Positions 11,401 to 32,320 are shown, counted from the first letter of the stretch. The stretch: 64,000 nt of DNA from Bugulina stolonifera (GCA_935421135.1 OW285191.1:15631700-15695699), one strand, 5' to 3'. Notes: a model not told the origin generated them from the letters alone. Program-made: numbers and translations.

Positions 11401-13921
11401 AGTACTGCACCAACAACCGCTACAGGTGTGTACTGTACTAACAACTGTTACAGTTGTGTACCGCACCAACAACTGTTACAGGTGTGTACTGCACCAACAA
11501 CTGTTACAGTTGTGCACTGCATCAACAACTGTTACAGGTGAGTACTGTACCAACAACTGTTACAGGTGAGTACTGTACCAACAACTGTTATAGTTGTGTA
11601 CTGTTACTACAAACAATTGTTGCTTCTTGTTTCTTATACATGCATCTCAAAGCTCCGGGTGCTATCTATCATATGAACGGTCTCAGTTATACAATCAGAT
11701 GTTGCTGGAGGCTAAATATGCACATCATAATTCTTTAGGTACTACAGTTTAGCTCAAGATGATGCCTCTGGATTTTCTAAAGCAGCGAGAGGGTTTGCCG
11801 ATGCAAATCTGTATGTAGCCCAGAATACTCAGCCAGAAGTGTTGAGTATAGAGGTAAGCATATATGGCTCACTCTTTTATCTACCCAATTACTCAGCAGC
11901 TGAAGGGGCAGTTATTTGCTCTGAGCTAGGTAAAGTATCAAATTAGTGAAACTTCTGAGTCATCAAGTTGAGGGGTAACACCATGGCGTTATTTTCTATT
12001 ATACATGTAGATGGAAGAGAAAGGTTGCAGACAGAATTGTCAGATTGAGGAAATGAAAGTGTCATATGCGATGCCTCTGGAGATTGTGTACATGACGCCA
12101 TTGAATAGATGGAATCCATACAACATTTCTATAGACCTGGAAAACAGGGACTTCCCAGAAATAGATGAGAGTGGTAAAAAGACAAGAAATGGGAAAACCG
12201 CCGAAAGAGCTTACAATGGTAACTCATCTGATATAATCTGTATAATAATGAAGCCAATGTAGTTCATGCTTGAGGTGACTCTTCAGACACCTGAAAAGTT
12301 TCACAATTTTCATCTTTGTCTTCAGAATATGAATTGTCTGCTCTTACTGTTAAGAGGGTATTAGTAGTGAGTTTACACAGAGATAATATCAATACGGAGT
12401 TTATGTATTGTACAGCTTTTTGCTAATGACACTTTAAAAATAGATGTTTGGTAGAAGTTGAGGTTGTCAAATACATATCAACATTTCGAGCTCCCAGAAT
12501 TTTGAAACAAGTTGTGGAACGTATCGTTACCAAGCACTGTTTGTGAAGCATCTGTACTGGTCTGCAAGGTATCATCCCTGTGCAGTGCTATAGCGTAGTG
12601 TACGGTGAGATTTTGTTGTACAGATGTAAGTTTATAAAGTTCCAACAAATACGGTAGATGTACAGACATAAGGCTGTGCAGTTCTAGCAAGTACCATAGA
12701 TGTACAGATATAAGGCTGTACAGTTATAGCAAGTACCATAGATGGACTTTGCTGCATATTTGCTTGTGTCAAGCAGTAGTTTGTTCAAGCAATATTTGTA
12801 ATTACTATAGGTGGGTCTGAAAAACATTATTATGTGACTCCGGCTGAGATGTTTGAAGGTCAAGAACTTGATAAAGACAGCGCTGACACAACTCCCAAAG
12901 ATGCTCTGTATGTATTAGATCAGAATGGAGTTGCTAGGCTAACTGTGGCTTCCGGTACCAGAGTTTTCCTTCCAAATATTCCAGGGATCGGCAATATCAG
13001 GACAAGGTCAGCCTAAAAGCTGTTGACCAATTCAGCTTTTATCACATGAACCAGGCAAAATGCATAATTCAAACTTATAAGCGTGATAATGCATAATATG
13101 TATGTAATATTTGTTATATTGACAAACATTACTATAACCTTTGTAGATATCCAATATTCAGCGCCCATCAAGAAGGTTCCGCATACTACAAAGAATTCTC
13201 TGCACTGAAAGATGCCGTACGTTTTGGCGCTAAATACGCCCCCATGTATGAAACCCCTCTAGGCGGTCTAAGCACAGATGCACCAGCAGGAAGTGAGGTA
13301 GGTTAAGCAAGCAGCGTGCTGTCACATAGTAATGCGTAGTTATGCATAGCTGCAGTAGAGTGTCACATAACGTTATGTAAATGTATTGCAGGTATTTACC
13401 TTTGCTTTGAGACGCGGTGCGGGACGAGGACCTCATGTCCACACCTTCACACTAACAGGAAATCAGATCACGGCTATGAAGTATGGAGTAGGTAGCCCAG
13501 GCTACTTGGTTAAAGTTGAGACCAGTACTACTGCTGGCCACTCCCATACTCTGGAAGTTAGGATGAAGAGGAGTAAGTATATGACTACAACACTCAAACA
13601 TCTATTAGATTGAGCAAGAGCAAGTAACTTCAAATTCTAAATTTATTTTTCAAAGATACGTTTCAAAAGATGATACCTTTTTGCTCTTTGGGTATTATGA
13701 GATGCATATCGCCCTAGGAGTCTTTCAGATTTTTTGATGAATATAATCATTGCATTTGCCAAGCATAAACTTGACCGTATTGTATTGATCACATCATGTT
13801 TGTAGACACCCGTGGAGTGTTCATCTGGTATTGTGGGAAATTCAAGAACACATGCCCTGATGGTCACCCTACCAATACTGACTGTTTGGACTGTCCAATT
13901 GGACTACTTGACCCCAAGTAA
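5453..13921 (+). CDS. Secreted protein of unknown family, 708 aa, 15 exons
   Basis: Exons: 5453-5472, 5816-5904, 6534-6689, 7089-7300, 8810-8917, 9172-9282, 9596-9762, 10157-10347, 11180-11285, 11739-11853, 12011-12218, 12811-13006, 13147-13297, 13392-13572, 13806-13921 (TAA). All introns are GT-AG and every phase joins. The N-terminus is a clear signal peptide (KLAVWLSVLLSSLSLGAG), so it is secreted or luminal; an internal ATG at 5817 would also give one. No membrane segment was seen. Three HxH pairs stand out: His97/99 (IHNHAN), His625/627 (GPHVHT) and His660/662 (AGHSHT), suggesting metal binding (inference). Cysteines are few: a pair at 431/435 and a C-terminal cluster at 680, 687, 697 and 700. 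I do not recognise the family. Exon 4 has two in-phase donors (7282 and 7300). Confidence 0.8.
6724..6791 (+). repeat. Two-copy direct repeat in intron 3 of the secreted gene
   Basis: A unit of about 33 bp containing gtatacagtattataccat occurs twice in tandem. Confidence 0.6.
7289..7870 (+). repeat. 40-bp minisatellite that includes a 5' splice site
   Basis: About 14 copies of a 40-bp unit. The first unit begins with the last 12 exonic bases (gacatctgccag, 7289-7300) and the donor gtaacac. Every later unit repeats this junction, so CAG|GTAACA occurs once per unit. Variation is low (g/a and t/c changes, one divergent unit near 7645). Confidence 0.9.
8686..8775. repeat. Short hairpin-bearing dispersed repeat, copy 1
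   Basis: Arms of 11 bp (GGAGTTGTCCT at 8686-8696 and its complement at 8723-8733) are followed by a conserved tail (cattacaaggctcat...ttgtaat...acagttggg). A second copy with the same order of hairpin and tail lies at 46093-46165. In an intron of the secreted gene. Confidence 0.55.
10378..10893 (+). repeat. 28-bp minisatellite in intron 8 of the secreted gene
   Basis: About 17 copies of a 28-bp unit containing the palindrome ACATGTACATGT. It starts about 30 bases after the donor at 10348. The unit has no stop in any forward frame, which creates long artificial open frames; I do not regard these as genes. Confidence 0.9.
11281..11597 (+). repeat. 28-bp minisatellite whose unit starts with a donor and ends with an acceptor
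   Basis: About 11 copies of gtgagtactg...ctgttacag. The exon end CACAG at 11281-11285 and donor GTGAGT form the first junction, and each unit ends TTACAG directly before the next GTGAGT or GTGTGT. Each unit therefore looks like a 28-bp GT...AG segment, too short to be an intron by itself. Confidence 0.9.
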
Positions 13922-15150
13922 AACTGAACTTACCGACCCATGATCAAGGAATATAACACTATATATCTTTCTTTTCTAATCGCTTTTTATATGTTTATGC
14001 TCATGTAAGATTTCCCATTAGTCAAAATCAACATGTGTTATTTATCTCTTGGCCAAACTATTACTTGAGTACGTTATGAATTTGGTAAAGATCCCAAACC
14101 CCAACCCCAGTAATGCCAAAGACCCCTCATTCATAATGTCTCAAGTATGTTTATCCGAGAATAAATAACATGTTGTTCAACGGTACACATGTGAGTCTCA
14201 TGTACAAGTATACTGTATTTTTTAATTCGTTCTGATTAGAGAATACCATAATTTTCACTTCTGGGAGATCCTCTATGAACTTACTTTTTTCTATCCCTTT
14301 TTTATTAATAAACCACTTTTCTTCAGCATGTAAACTTTGCACTTGTTTTATATTATAACACAAATTGTGTATGATGTTCAGCTGCCACCATTCACAAATA
14401 TGTAGACTGATATTATACATGTACAGTAGCATGAGTGTGTAAACCACCAATGTATATAGGTAGAATATCTCAAGCAACTTCATACATTCTATATGTTCAA
14501 TCAGCATCACAAAAAGATACATATAAGGGTTGTGTTGTTTTAGTTTTATGTAAAAATATTCCAATTAATATGATGGGCACTGGCAGTAATGAAACTGACA
14601 ATGTGTTAAATAAATGGCAGTTACAACTTAATCAGATCCAATAAGAAGACGTATCAAACCCTACAAAAACAGGGCTTTGTTTAGTGCAGTGCTTAGGCTT
14701 GCCAAGTTCAACTGATAAAAATCAAGGAGATTCAGCATTTGGGTGGAGGTGTCCATTTTGGGTGGGGTGGGGTACCAAAATTTGAGTTCAAAATCAGGGA
14801 GTCTCCTGCGGAATCAGGGAGACTTTGGTAAGCCTGCTGTATAACTGTACTAGAATGTACATTTGTATAAATCGATTATATTCGAGTTATCTTCTCTTGT
14901 TACACCTTAGCTAATAATACTGTCGATGGAATTGTGTGCTCCTGATTTAAAATGAGAGGAAACTTTTAGAAAACACCAAGATAGGCCCAAGTTTCTATAA
15001 ATGACCATTGATATTTTTTAGCAATCGCATAAACAGGTCAAAGCCCTACAAAAATAAGGGCTTTGAAATAGGTGTTGTACTTTTATTGCTCCGCCTTTTC
15101 TCATTATCGAATACTTCCTACGTATACCGATTTATAAAAAGACTGACGCA
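13922..15150. other. Intergenic DNA between the secreted gene and MCM5
   Basis: No coding exon seen. It should contain the 3' UTR of the secreted gene. Two similar short strings (ccctacaaaaa-agggcttt) occur at about 14660 and 15039. Confidence 0.4.
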
Positions 15151-15156
15151 GTATTA

Positions 15157-15180
15157 CCCGCCAAATAAAACCCGGGAAAG
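15157..15180. promoter_or_regulatory. E2F-like sites upstream of MCM5
   Basis: CCCGCCAAA at 15157-15165 reads TTTGGCGGG on the other strand, a match to the E2F consensus. CCCGGGAAA at 15171-15179 (TTTCCCGGG) is a near match. They lie about 105-130 bases before the MCM5 ATG. E2F control of MCM genes is well established in animals; use of these sites is inferred. Confidence 0.5.
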
Positions 15181-15285
15181 TTTACACTCCAGGTTTGGCA
15201 CAGCTTGCTAACACAACTGAACTTGTCAAAACGACATTAATAAAGTTAATTAAGATATCTGCTTGTTGCATTTAAGTTGCAAATA

Positions 15286-23884
<8,599 letters not shown>

Positions 23885-24871
23885 AGCACAAGGGGGAGCA
23901 ACTCAAATATATGCTATAATATTACACCTGAGAGTAGTTATACCTATTTACTAACTAACATATTATTACTTTTTCTGTCTGGCCGGGTATGTGCAATATT
24001 TTCTCTTCCTGTACAGCAGCATGTTTATATGGTTATTGTATTCTATTATACTCTACACTATATAAAACTTCCAATTTGTATATATATTTTTTTGTTTTAT
24101 GACTGCTTGCAAACTGATATGCTATATTTGCCTTTTTGTACAACATGTATATAAATAAATAAATGTCAAAAACTCTAAATCTTACCGGTTTAAGTTTCTC
24201 TAGATAGGGAGGATTGGTGAAGTGACAACCCAGAGTTATAATTGTGAAAACCCATGTAACCAAAAATATTATACCTAAATACTTGATAGAAATGTTGTTC
24301 TGCTGTTGCTTACCATAAAAATATTAACACCAACCTGCCACCTATCACCTACAATGTAATCTCATATACACGTATATGCCTAAAGATATAATATGACCCC
24401 AGCATGCTCTAAATTTAAAATATTTTATTCCAAACTAAGAAAACTGGGAACTACTTGCATTAGTAAATACTCTCTACTCTACAGAGCCAGTTAAAATTAC
24501 AGTAAGAATAATATTGAAATATAACAGCAAGTTCTACAAATGCAAGGGAAATAATATATTATTATAATAAAAGATACAAGACATGAGGTATTTAAAGGTC
24601 ATTTACCATAGCATAGAAAGCAAACTATTCTATTTACTTAGACTTGTTCAATTGTCCTAATAGAAATGTGTGACCACAGGTCTGCAGTGAATCCAAAACA
24701 GCAACTCCAATGACTAAATTTAGAATTATTTTGAGTTGAATCATGTTATGTGACTAGGCAGTATATTGTCTTCACTAACATCTCACCAAAGGTAGTAATA
24801 TGTTTACATACATGTTCCACTACAGATCATTGTCCGAGATTCATTATGTACATTTGCCCTAGCTGAAGTTT
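23885..24871. other. Convergent 3' regions of MCM5 and YPEL5-like
   Basis: Contains the MCM5 3' UTR, with candidate poly(A) signals (overlapping AATAAA) at about 24152-24162, and the 3' UTR of the minus-strand Yippee gene. No other gene seen. Confidence 0.5.
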
Positions 24872-26480
24872 TCAGCCATCAACTCTTTCCCTGAAACCGG
24901 GTACCTCCTTCACCAAAGCACGCTCCAGTATCACCCGACCTTCTTTATATCTAAAGTATATTACTTACTGTATCATGTCAATCTACAGGATATAAGACGC
25001 ACACACTGTATTCTAGTTAAGGTAAAGTATTACACTCCAGTCTCTGCCATTGCCATAGGTGAACGCCAAAAGAAAAATTAACAGTGTTATAAAACCAGAA
25101 GGAGATCTGGTAAGGGATCATGCTTTGTCAGATAATGCACCCATACTATGCAAAATGAATATTGTTGCGAATTAAAATAGTGACAACTTGCTGGTTGCTA
25201 TATAAAATTAGTTACTGAAATTGAAAACAGCTAAATTCAGAAATACTTCCTGTTGACTGAGAGTTGTTATAGACTGATAGTCATGTACTAGCATTCACTA
25301 CTAGTATTGGTTGACAGTAATAGTCTACACAGTCACTACATTACTGGCTGACAGTACCAGTATACACAGTCAGTACAAGTACTGGCTGACAGTGCTAGTA
25401 TACACAGTCAGTACAAGTACTGGCTGACAGTGCTAGTATACACAGTCAGTACAAGTACTGGCTGACAGTGCTAGTATACACAGTCAGTACAAGTACTGGC
25501 TGACAGTGCTAGTATACACAGTCAGTACAAGTACTGGCTGACAGTGCTAGTATACACAGTCACTAATAGTACTGATTGCTACTCAATAGGACATAACACA
25601 ATAGAGAGACGGGTTAAGACATAGAGTGCTGCCTACCTCTGACTCTCTTCCATGGCAAATTCGTAGATCCAGCCGAGCTTAATGTTGCAGAACTTACAGT
25701 AGACATCTCGTACCTTGTGCTGTCCTGTTATCATTGCACGATCATGTACCTCACTGAGCCTCAAGTTTACAACCTATAGAATTAATCCACTTATCGTTAT
25801 TGCAATCTGTAAATGAGTCAACTATAATTATCATGTTCACAATCTTGGCTGATCAGTTTCCCAAGGCTACTACGATGACTATCACCACTACCACCACTGC
25901 AACCGCCACTACCACTACTACCACTTTAGCTATCACCATTACTATCAGCACGCCCAATATTACCGCCACTACTATCACTATGATTATCACCACTACTACT
26001 ATCACTATGATTATCACCACTACTACTATCACTACCACTAGTACTATCACTACTACTACCACTGTCACCACTAGTACTATCACTACCACGGCCACCACCA
26101 CTACAATCACTACCACCACTACCACTACCACTACTACTGTCACTACCACCACTAGTACTATCACTATTACTGTCACCACTAGTACTATTACTACTACTAC
26201 CACTACCACCACTAGTACTATCACTACCACTGTCACCACTAGTACTATCACTACCACTGCTACCACTACTACTATCACTATCACCGCTATTACTACTACA
26301 ATATTTTGTACAGTAGGCCACCATCATGTTACATGCTACCTTATTAAAAAGAAAGGCTCTCCCAGTGCTGCCAGTGAATCTGGTAGAGATGAGCTGACTA
26401 CGATTGGTTAAGGGAGTGGAACATGAGCCGCAGCAGAATAATCGAAGACCTCCCATGTGCTCCAAAAATATTCTGCCCAT
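24872..26480 (-). CDS. YPEL5: Yippee-like protein, YPEL5 type
   Basis: Exons on the minus strand: 26480-26340 (47 codons), 25773-25637 and 24950-24872 (TGA), giving 118 aa. The human homologue is about 121 aa. It starts [11 protein letters not shown], as YPEL5 does. The zinc-binding pairs are Cys17/Cys20 and Cys73/Cys76, separated by 52 residues, exactly the Yippee spacing; GWIYEFA follows the second pair. YPEL5 is known to associate with the CTLH/GID ubiquitin ligase complex and with mitotic structures; that role is inferred here by homology. Intron 1 (25774-26339) is almost filled by a trinucleotide array that stays open in frame with exon 1, and intron 2 holds a 39-bp minisatellite. It is convergent with MCM5. 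Confidence 0.95.
25318..25565. repeat. 39-bp minisatellite in YPEL5-like intron 2
   Basis: About six copies of a unit containing agtactggctgacagtgcta followed by gtatacacagtcagtacaa; the outer copies are diverged. Confidence 0.88.
25862..26303. repeat. Trinucleotide array (ACT/ACC/ATC) in YPEL5-like intron 1
   Basis: About 440 bp of interrupted ACT, ACC and ATC triplets. The sense (plus) strand gives Thr/Ile-rich frames. The minus strand gives a Ser/Asp/Gly-rich frame continuous with exon 1 of the Yippee gene. Confidence 0.92.
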
Positions 26481-26760
26481 CTCAGACTACTCTATGTTGA
26501 ACCCGGAATCTATAAGCATTGGCAAGAAATGATTTATATTTTGATAGAAGTGCACTTCAGAATGTAGGCAAGGGTAGGCTATAATATGGTGTTCTAAAAA
26601 CAACTAAATAATTAGCTATAATACATTGTATATGTCAATAGGTATTAATCTAAATCACACCAAGACAACGTGATGACTGTATTCTAGTGACAGACCAACT
26701 CGGGATTGCTCTTATCATATACATTATAGCTCAAATTTTTTTAAATGTTTTGCATAATAT

Positions 26761-27567
26761 TGTAATGGTTTCTGTGATTTGGTGCGGCCGGCCTTGGACG
26801 ACTATCGACCCAGAAATGAAGTGCCTATGAGTGGTAATAGGACTTCGCATTACATGAAAGATCGAGCGGTCTCAGTAGCCCAAATACTACCAAAGACGAC
26901 CCATCTGATCTCAAGTCCGACCTTCAGACTATACAAGGAAAGAGAGTAGTTCGACCTAGTAGGCGGTTCGCAAAGCGAATGACCTAGTAAAAGGAAGAGA
27001 AAGTCTCTGTATCAAGTATAGATGTGTCTTTATTGAAAGCCAAGTGTAGACTGAGACAATGAACAGTAAAACAGTGCCCTTTATATAGTATAAGGACTTC
27101 CGGCCGACGTGACGTCGGGAAAAGACGACGTGTGGTCGTCCGGAAGTTGCGCAACAAGATGGCCGCCGGAAGCCCGACGGCCGACCCAAAATAGGTCGGG
27201 TTCTACAAAAGTTGCTTATAATGGTCCAATTCATGTACAAAATGAATATCAATGGATTCTGAGAGGTCGGGCCTCTGTACATGGGTATAAAAGGCATTAA
27301 AAAGACTTAGTAACATTCATGCAATTATATACAATTATATAGTGGAACAATACATGAATAAGTAGTGAGTATGAGCACATGGAGACACGTATATAGACAG
27401 TAATTAATGGTTTGGACATGCAATGCAGTTAAAGGTAAGTATACGAACACTAATTATGAGAATGTGAGTGTCAGATGAGTAGCGCTATAACAACTACTGA
27501 GCACTTAAGGTGCGATGGAGCTTCGTCCGGGAGTTGGAGTCGTATACAAATGTCCTGTACCATCACA
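26761..27567 (-). mobile_element. Solo LTR of an LTR retrotransposon, copy 1
   Basis: 807 bp. On the minus strand it reads TGTGATGGTAC...AACCATTACA, so it has the TG...CA ends of an LTR. It is flanked by ATAT on both sides (26757-26760 and 27568-27571). A TATATAAA box (27080-27087) is followed about 45 bases downstream by AATAAA (27030-27035), the usual LTR promoter and poly(A) order. A homologous copy lies at 34295-35103. No gag or pol sequence adjoins it. Confidence 0.75.
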
Positions 27568-27571
27568 ATAT

Positions 27572-28105
27572 GACATTTTAAACTATAGATTTAGAGAAAA
27601 ATACGACCGTGTAGGTACCCAAAATAAATATGAGTTGATAGAGCTGACTTCAGAACTGCAACCCCACAGAAAAACTTGAATAACTACTAATTTAAGAGCG
27701 TTCGTGCATGAAGGTTTTGTCTACCTTATTTTAATCAAATTTTTCCTTCCCGAACACTGGCCAGTTCCTATATTAGGAATGCCAGCAGCAAGTGTGTTTG
27801 CGAATAATTTTCTGTTACTGCCAGATGTTCAGGTAAAGTCAACTAATCTTGTAGCACGCAGGAATCAGCTGTGCATAATAACAAAGCAGGTCAAGTGCTG
27901 CAAGATCAGCGTAATTATGCTGTAGATTTCCGATGTATCCGCCGCATCTCGGATAACCCTATATAAAATCCAACAAATTTGTTTTGACACGTGATTATCA
28001 TGTGGTAATAAAGTTTGTGCATCGCTTTCTTTGCATTGCCTCGAAAGAGGATAACTCTCACCGTAAACTGTTTTCCAAGGCAAAACAACTCCATGAGAAA
28101 GTAAC
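27572..28105. other. Unassigned stretch between solo LTR and LINE relic
   Basis: No convincing exon. A 73-codon open frame from 27704 has no recognisable family. Confidence 0.35.
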
Positions 28106-28126
28106 ATTATAACACTATACTATAAC

Positions 28127-28537
28127 TTGACTGCCAAACAGACAACTGACCGACTGTACAACACACAGAAACAAGCCCTCAGACTAATTAATAGCACAAG
28201 ACTAACTGACAAAATTCCTACACATAAAATTGCTCGACAACATAAAATTCTTACACTTCCACAACTTGCAGCCTTTCACACAACTTTACTAGCCCACACC
28301 ATAGCTCACAAAACAGCCCCTTCATACATCCAAATTCAATTTTTCAATATTATCTTATGTGATAATACCAAATCCCGTATAGGTTTACTTATACCCAGTA
28401 ACTACCACCATAATAAACTTAAACTGTCAATACTAAAGCATTTCAACATACTCCCTAAACAAGTTAGATCACTATTAAAACTTCCTTTCCGAAAATCAAT
28501 AATAGACCTTTTGCTTAATATTATTGATAAAGTGTAG
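28127..28537 (+). pseudogene. 3' fragment of a non-LTR retrotransposon reverse transcriptase
   Basis: The 136-codon frame resembles the C-terminal end of LINE reverse transcriptases: a conserved Q-x-ALRLIN motif, then an ILTLPQLAAF block and a Leu/Lys-rich tail. No start context, no catalytic RT motifs and no endonuclease are present upstream, so it is a 5'-truncated insertion. A poly(A)/A-rich stretch at about 28888-28910 may mark its 3' end. The assignment rests on pattern memory of the family and not on an alignment. Confidence 0.5.
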
Positions 28538-30207
28538 GTAACATGTGAGATATAACACAATGATAATGCGTTTCTTATATTTACTTTTATTATCTTCCTT
28601 GCCATAATGCAAAAACTAACATTACATCATCTCCTTTTCTACCATGCATATATGTGTATAGCTTATGTACAACTGTTAATGTGGTAAATGTGTATGTACA
28701 ATATACAAACTTTACATATGTAATATTTAATTTCCTATGAAATGCATTAACTAATATCAACATAATGTAAAATTTTTGTAATTGTAAATATTGTAAATAT
28801 TGTAAAATTTTCAATTCCAAATTGTCTTTACTTCGTATGTTAGTATATATTGTGGTATCTATTTTACGTATGGATTATACACTATATGAAAAAAAAAAAA
28901 ATAAAATAAATATCATTATCTGTACACATTTGTTTCCTCTGTCACTGTCATGTTCCTTTTTTTTTTTTTTTTTATGTCATTTCTCTCTCTTCTCGCTTTC
29001 TTGATGTATAGCTTCTTTTGTTCCCCTTTTTAAGTACCTGTGCAACAACATGAAAAACATGCAAAAGTTTTCAATGTAAAAAAAACAAAAGCATGATGCT
29101 GATATTCATACATACTGTATACTGTATATTATATTGCACATTAAATAAAGTTGTATATATATAAAAGTGAAATCTACCTTGCATAATGGTGGTAATTAGG
29201 GAATATTCAGGCAGCAGCTTCACAGCGCAGTGTAATAAACTTCACAATATAAATCAACATAAGCACGTCATATTTAGATTCAGATATCTAATGATATATT
29301 GTACAGTACATTGATCAGAAGATTTGGAGTTGTGCATTACATAGCACCATGGACAATGAGGTCAACACAAAGATATCTTTGATCAATATACATGTAGCTT
29401 AGTAGTGTCCATGTCACTTTTATTTCTGTTTTCTGGAGTTATCCTCACATGCACTGAGCATACTCCAATGCTATATTAAGATGATACCTGATATAAATGC
29501 ATACAATCATGGGTACATCTGTTTATAATGGCCATAAGTAGGGCAGGGTTAAGTGTGGCGCTAGAACCACATAGACTCGTTGAGAGTTCTGCTGCAACTC
29601 TTTGTATGGAGCTTTTGAAGGTTTGTCAGCTGATTGAAAAATACTTTCGGCTCCTCTGCTGAAATGTTTACCAACTCGAGAATATAAAGTAGGCTAAAAT
29701 TAAAAATTTGTTGTCCTAATTAGTTTTATAAACAACCTAATGGAACTTAAATCAAAATCTTAGCAGCGCTGCATACTCACCTGCTACATGTATATATCTA
29801 ATAACTGCAGCACAATCATTTAATCTTCATATTTCAATATTAGATGCTTTGATATTCAACGACAGCATATCTAGTTAGTATAGTATGTACCAGAACAAAT
29901 TACTTTTACTCTTCTATTAATAGTATAGATAAGCATGTTGGGTTTAATGGAATAACACAGTGTATAATTATATACTGCTTCAGTTAAAACTCCCCTGCGA
30001 ACCTTCTAATACTATTTCAAATCAATTTTTCTTACTACATAATAATATATAATTAGATAACCTAATGACTGTAATATAGTACATATTATTATGTGGCTAC
30101 TTGACTGTTTACCAACTGTATGCATGTCTACTAAATTAATAGTTGTGTGTAGCTTAAATTGATAAGCTAATAGAAAACTATGTGAACAGTAAAACAACAA
30201 TTCATGA

Positions 30208-30390
30208 TAATAGTATATATACATGTACTGATAATAACTACTGGTAGTATATATACTGATAATAACTACTGGTAGTATATATACATGTACTGATAATAAC
30301 TACTGGTAGTATATATACATGTACTGATAATAACTACTGGTAGTATATATACATGTACTGATAATAACTACTGGTAGTATATATACTGCT
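30208..30390. repeat. Minisatellite of about 36 bp
   Basis: About five copies of a unit containing tactgataataactactgg and tagtatatatacatg; some units lack the acatgtac part. Confidence 0.85.
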
Positions 30391-30952
30391 AATGACCTGA
30401 GCCTAATTAACTTATTGACCAGTTCTATAACTGCCATTTAATTAATTCTCCTGTAAAAACTAAGATCTGAAGATATCAGCATTTTTTTCTAATTTTGGGT
30501 AGAGAAGGGGGTTGCAAAGTAGCTACATGTACATGTATGTGGCACAGGAGCATTTTAATGCTAGATGCTTTTCCTAACACTAAAAACAACTTTTGAAGAA
30601 ATCAAACTGAATCTGCCCAATGGAGGTCTAAAGCTTTAGCCACGAATGCTCCCTAATGGTTTGCGTCTAATTATAGATTTCTAATGAGTCTTTATTGGAC
30701 ATGTTGGCCCAGAAGACTAACAGGGTAAGCCAGGTTCTACAATGTATATACAATTTCAAATAGCTTCGGTTTCTAGATTTTCACAGCGAGCTCACAAATT
30801 TTGTCTGATACCAGGTTATTATAATTATACATATACAACATACATGCAATTATATACCTGTACATTGTATTGTTATTGTTATATTAACACATTGTGCTAG
30901 CATATAGATGCCACACAGCCACATTGTATATTATTTTAACAGAATGCGATAA

Positions 30953-31100
30953 TTATAATATAATATAATATAATATAATATTATAAAATATAGTATAATA
31001 TAATATACTGTAATATAATATAATAATTATAATAGAACATAACATAACATAATATAATAAAATACAATATAATAAAATATACAATACAATAAAATAACAT
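30953..31100. repeat. ATAAT/ATAAC microsatellite-like tract
   Basis: Degenerate ataat, ataac and aaaat units over about 150 bp. Confidence 0.8.
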
Positions 31101-31982
31101 AATGAAACACAATATAATACATGTGTTATGCAGTGTACTTGTATATTAACATAACATGGCCACATAAACATGATAACATTATACATTATCTTAATTACCA
31201 TAATACAATGTACATTCATAATATATTAATATAATATGCAGTGAGCATGAGATTAATGAATTCCTAGCATAGCAATATTGTAATGAACTCACGTACCTAC
31301 CACCAAATCTTATTACTTTTTGTTTGATAAAATCTCTTTGAGTAAACAACAAAGCTCATATAATGCTCAACTAGCATTTTGTGCTGCAGCCAACAGGTGA
31401 GCTATGAATTACGTGCTCATGTATAAATGATCAATCACCTCAATGTTGCAAAAACGTGCTCAAACCCTGACTCAAATATTCTAACGTCTTGCCATAAGCT
31501 GAAATAAACTCTGATACTATAGTATAGGTTGATTTAAAGTTATGGGTTTTTTATTCCATATATTCACTGATGTGTTGTGGATGGATTTCTGCGTAAAGAT
31601 TATGACCGCAAAATCACCGTCTTTGAGTTCAGTAGAAACACTTCAAATTATAATAATATGTAATTTCAAGTATAATTTAGGCAATGCTGATGTAAAAACT
31701 ATTTATTTGATCTATCTATACATGCATAGTAGATACATGCATAATGTAATAGGGTGTATCTACTATGTAATATGAATCAACCATGCAACGTACATGTATA
31801 TATTTTATATATGTACATAAATATATCCAAACTCACAAATACCTACAAATACCCACAAATAGCCTACCTACTTGCTATACACAGTAAATAAAAAAAACAG
31901 GTCAACTTGAAAGTATAATATTTGCGATATTGAAATATTAGATTTTAATATCAAAGCATTGTATTTGTGTGATTATATAAGT

Positions 31983-32320
31983 ATTCAGTTGGAGAGATCA
32001 GTGTTCAGTTGGAGAGATCAGTGTTCAGTTGGAGAGATCAGTGTTCAGTTGGAGAGATCAGTATTCAGTTGGAGAGATCAGTGTTCAGTTGGAGAGATCA
32101 GTGTTCAGTTGGAGAGATCAGTGTTCAGTTGGAGAGATCAGTGTTCAGTTGGAGAGATCAGTGTTCAGTTGGAGAGATCAGTGTTCAGTTGGAGAGATCA
32201 GTATTCAGTTGGAGAGATCAGTGTTCAGTTGGAGAGATCAGTGTTCAGTTGGAGAGATCAGTATTCAGTTGGAGAGATCAGTGTTCAGTTGGAGAGATCA
32301 GTGTTCAGTTGGAGAGATCA
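31983..32320. repeat. 20-bp minisatellite, highly homogeneous
   Basis: About 17 copies of gttcagttggagagatcagt; the only variation is g/a at one position (gtgttc versus gtattc). It has no stop in any of the three forward frames, which creates spurious open frames. Confidence 0.93.

Noticed and set aside
25800..26411. 203-codon Thr/Ile-rich frame on the plus strand
   Set aside because: Shadow of the trinucleotide array within a Yippee intron.
28127..28537. A functional small gene
   Set aside because: Sequence pattern fits the C-terminal end of a LINE reverse transcriptase, with no start context or splice sites.
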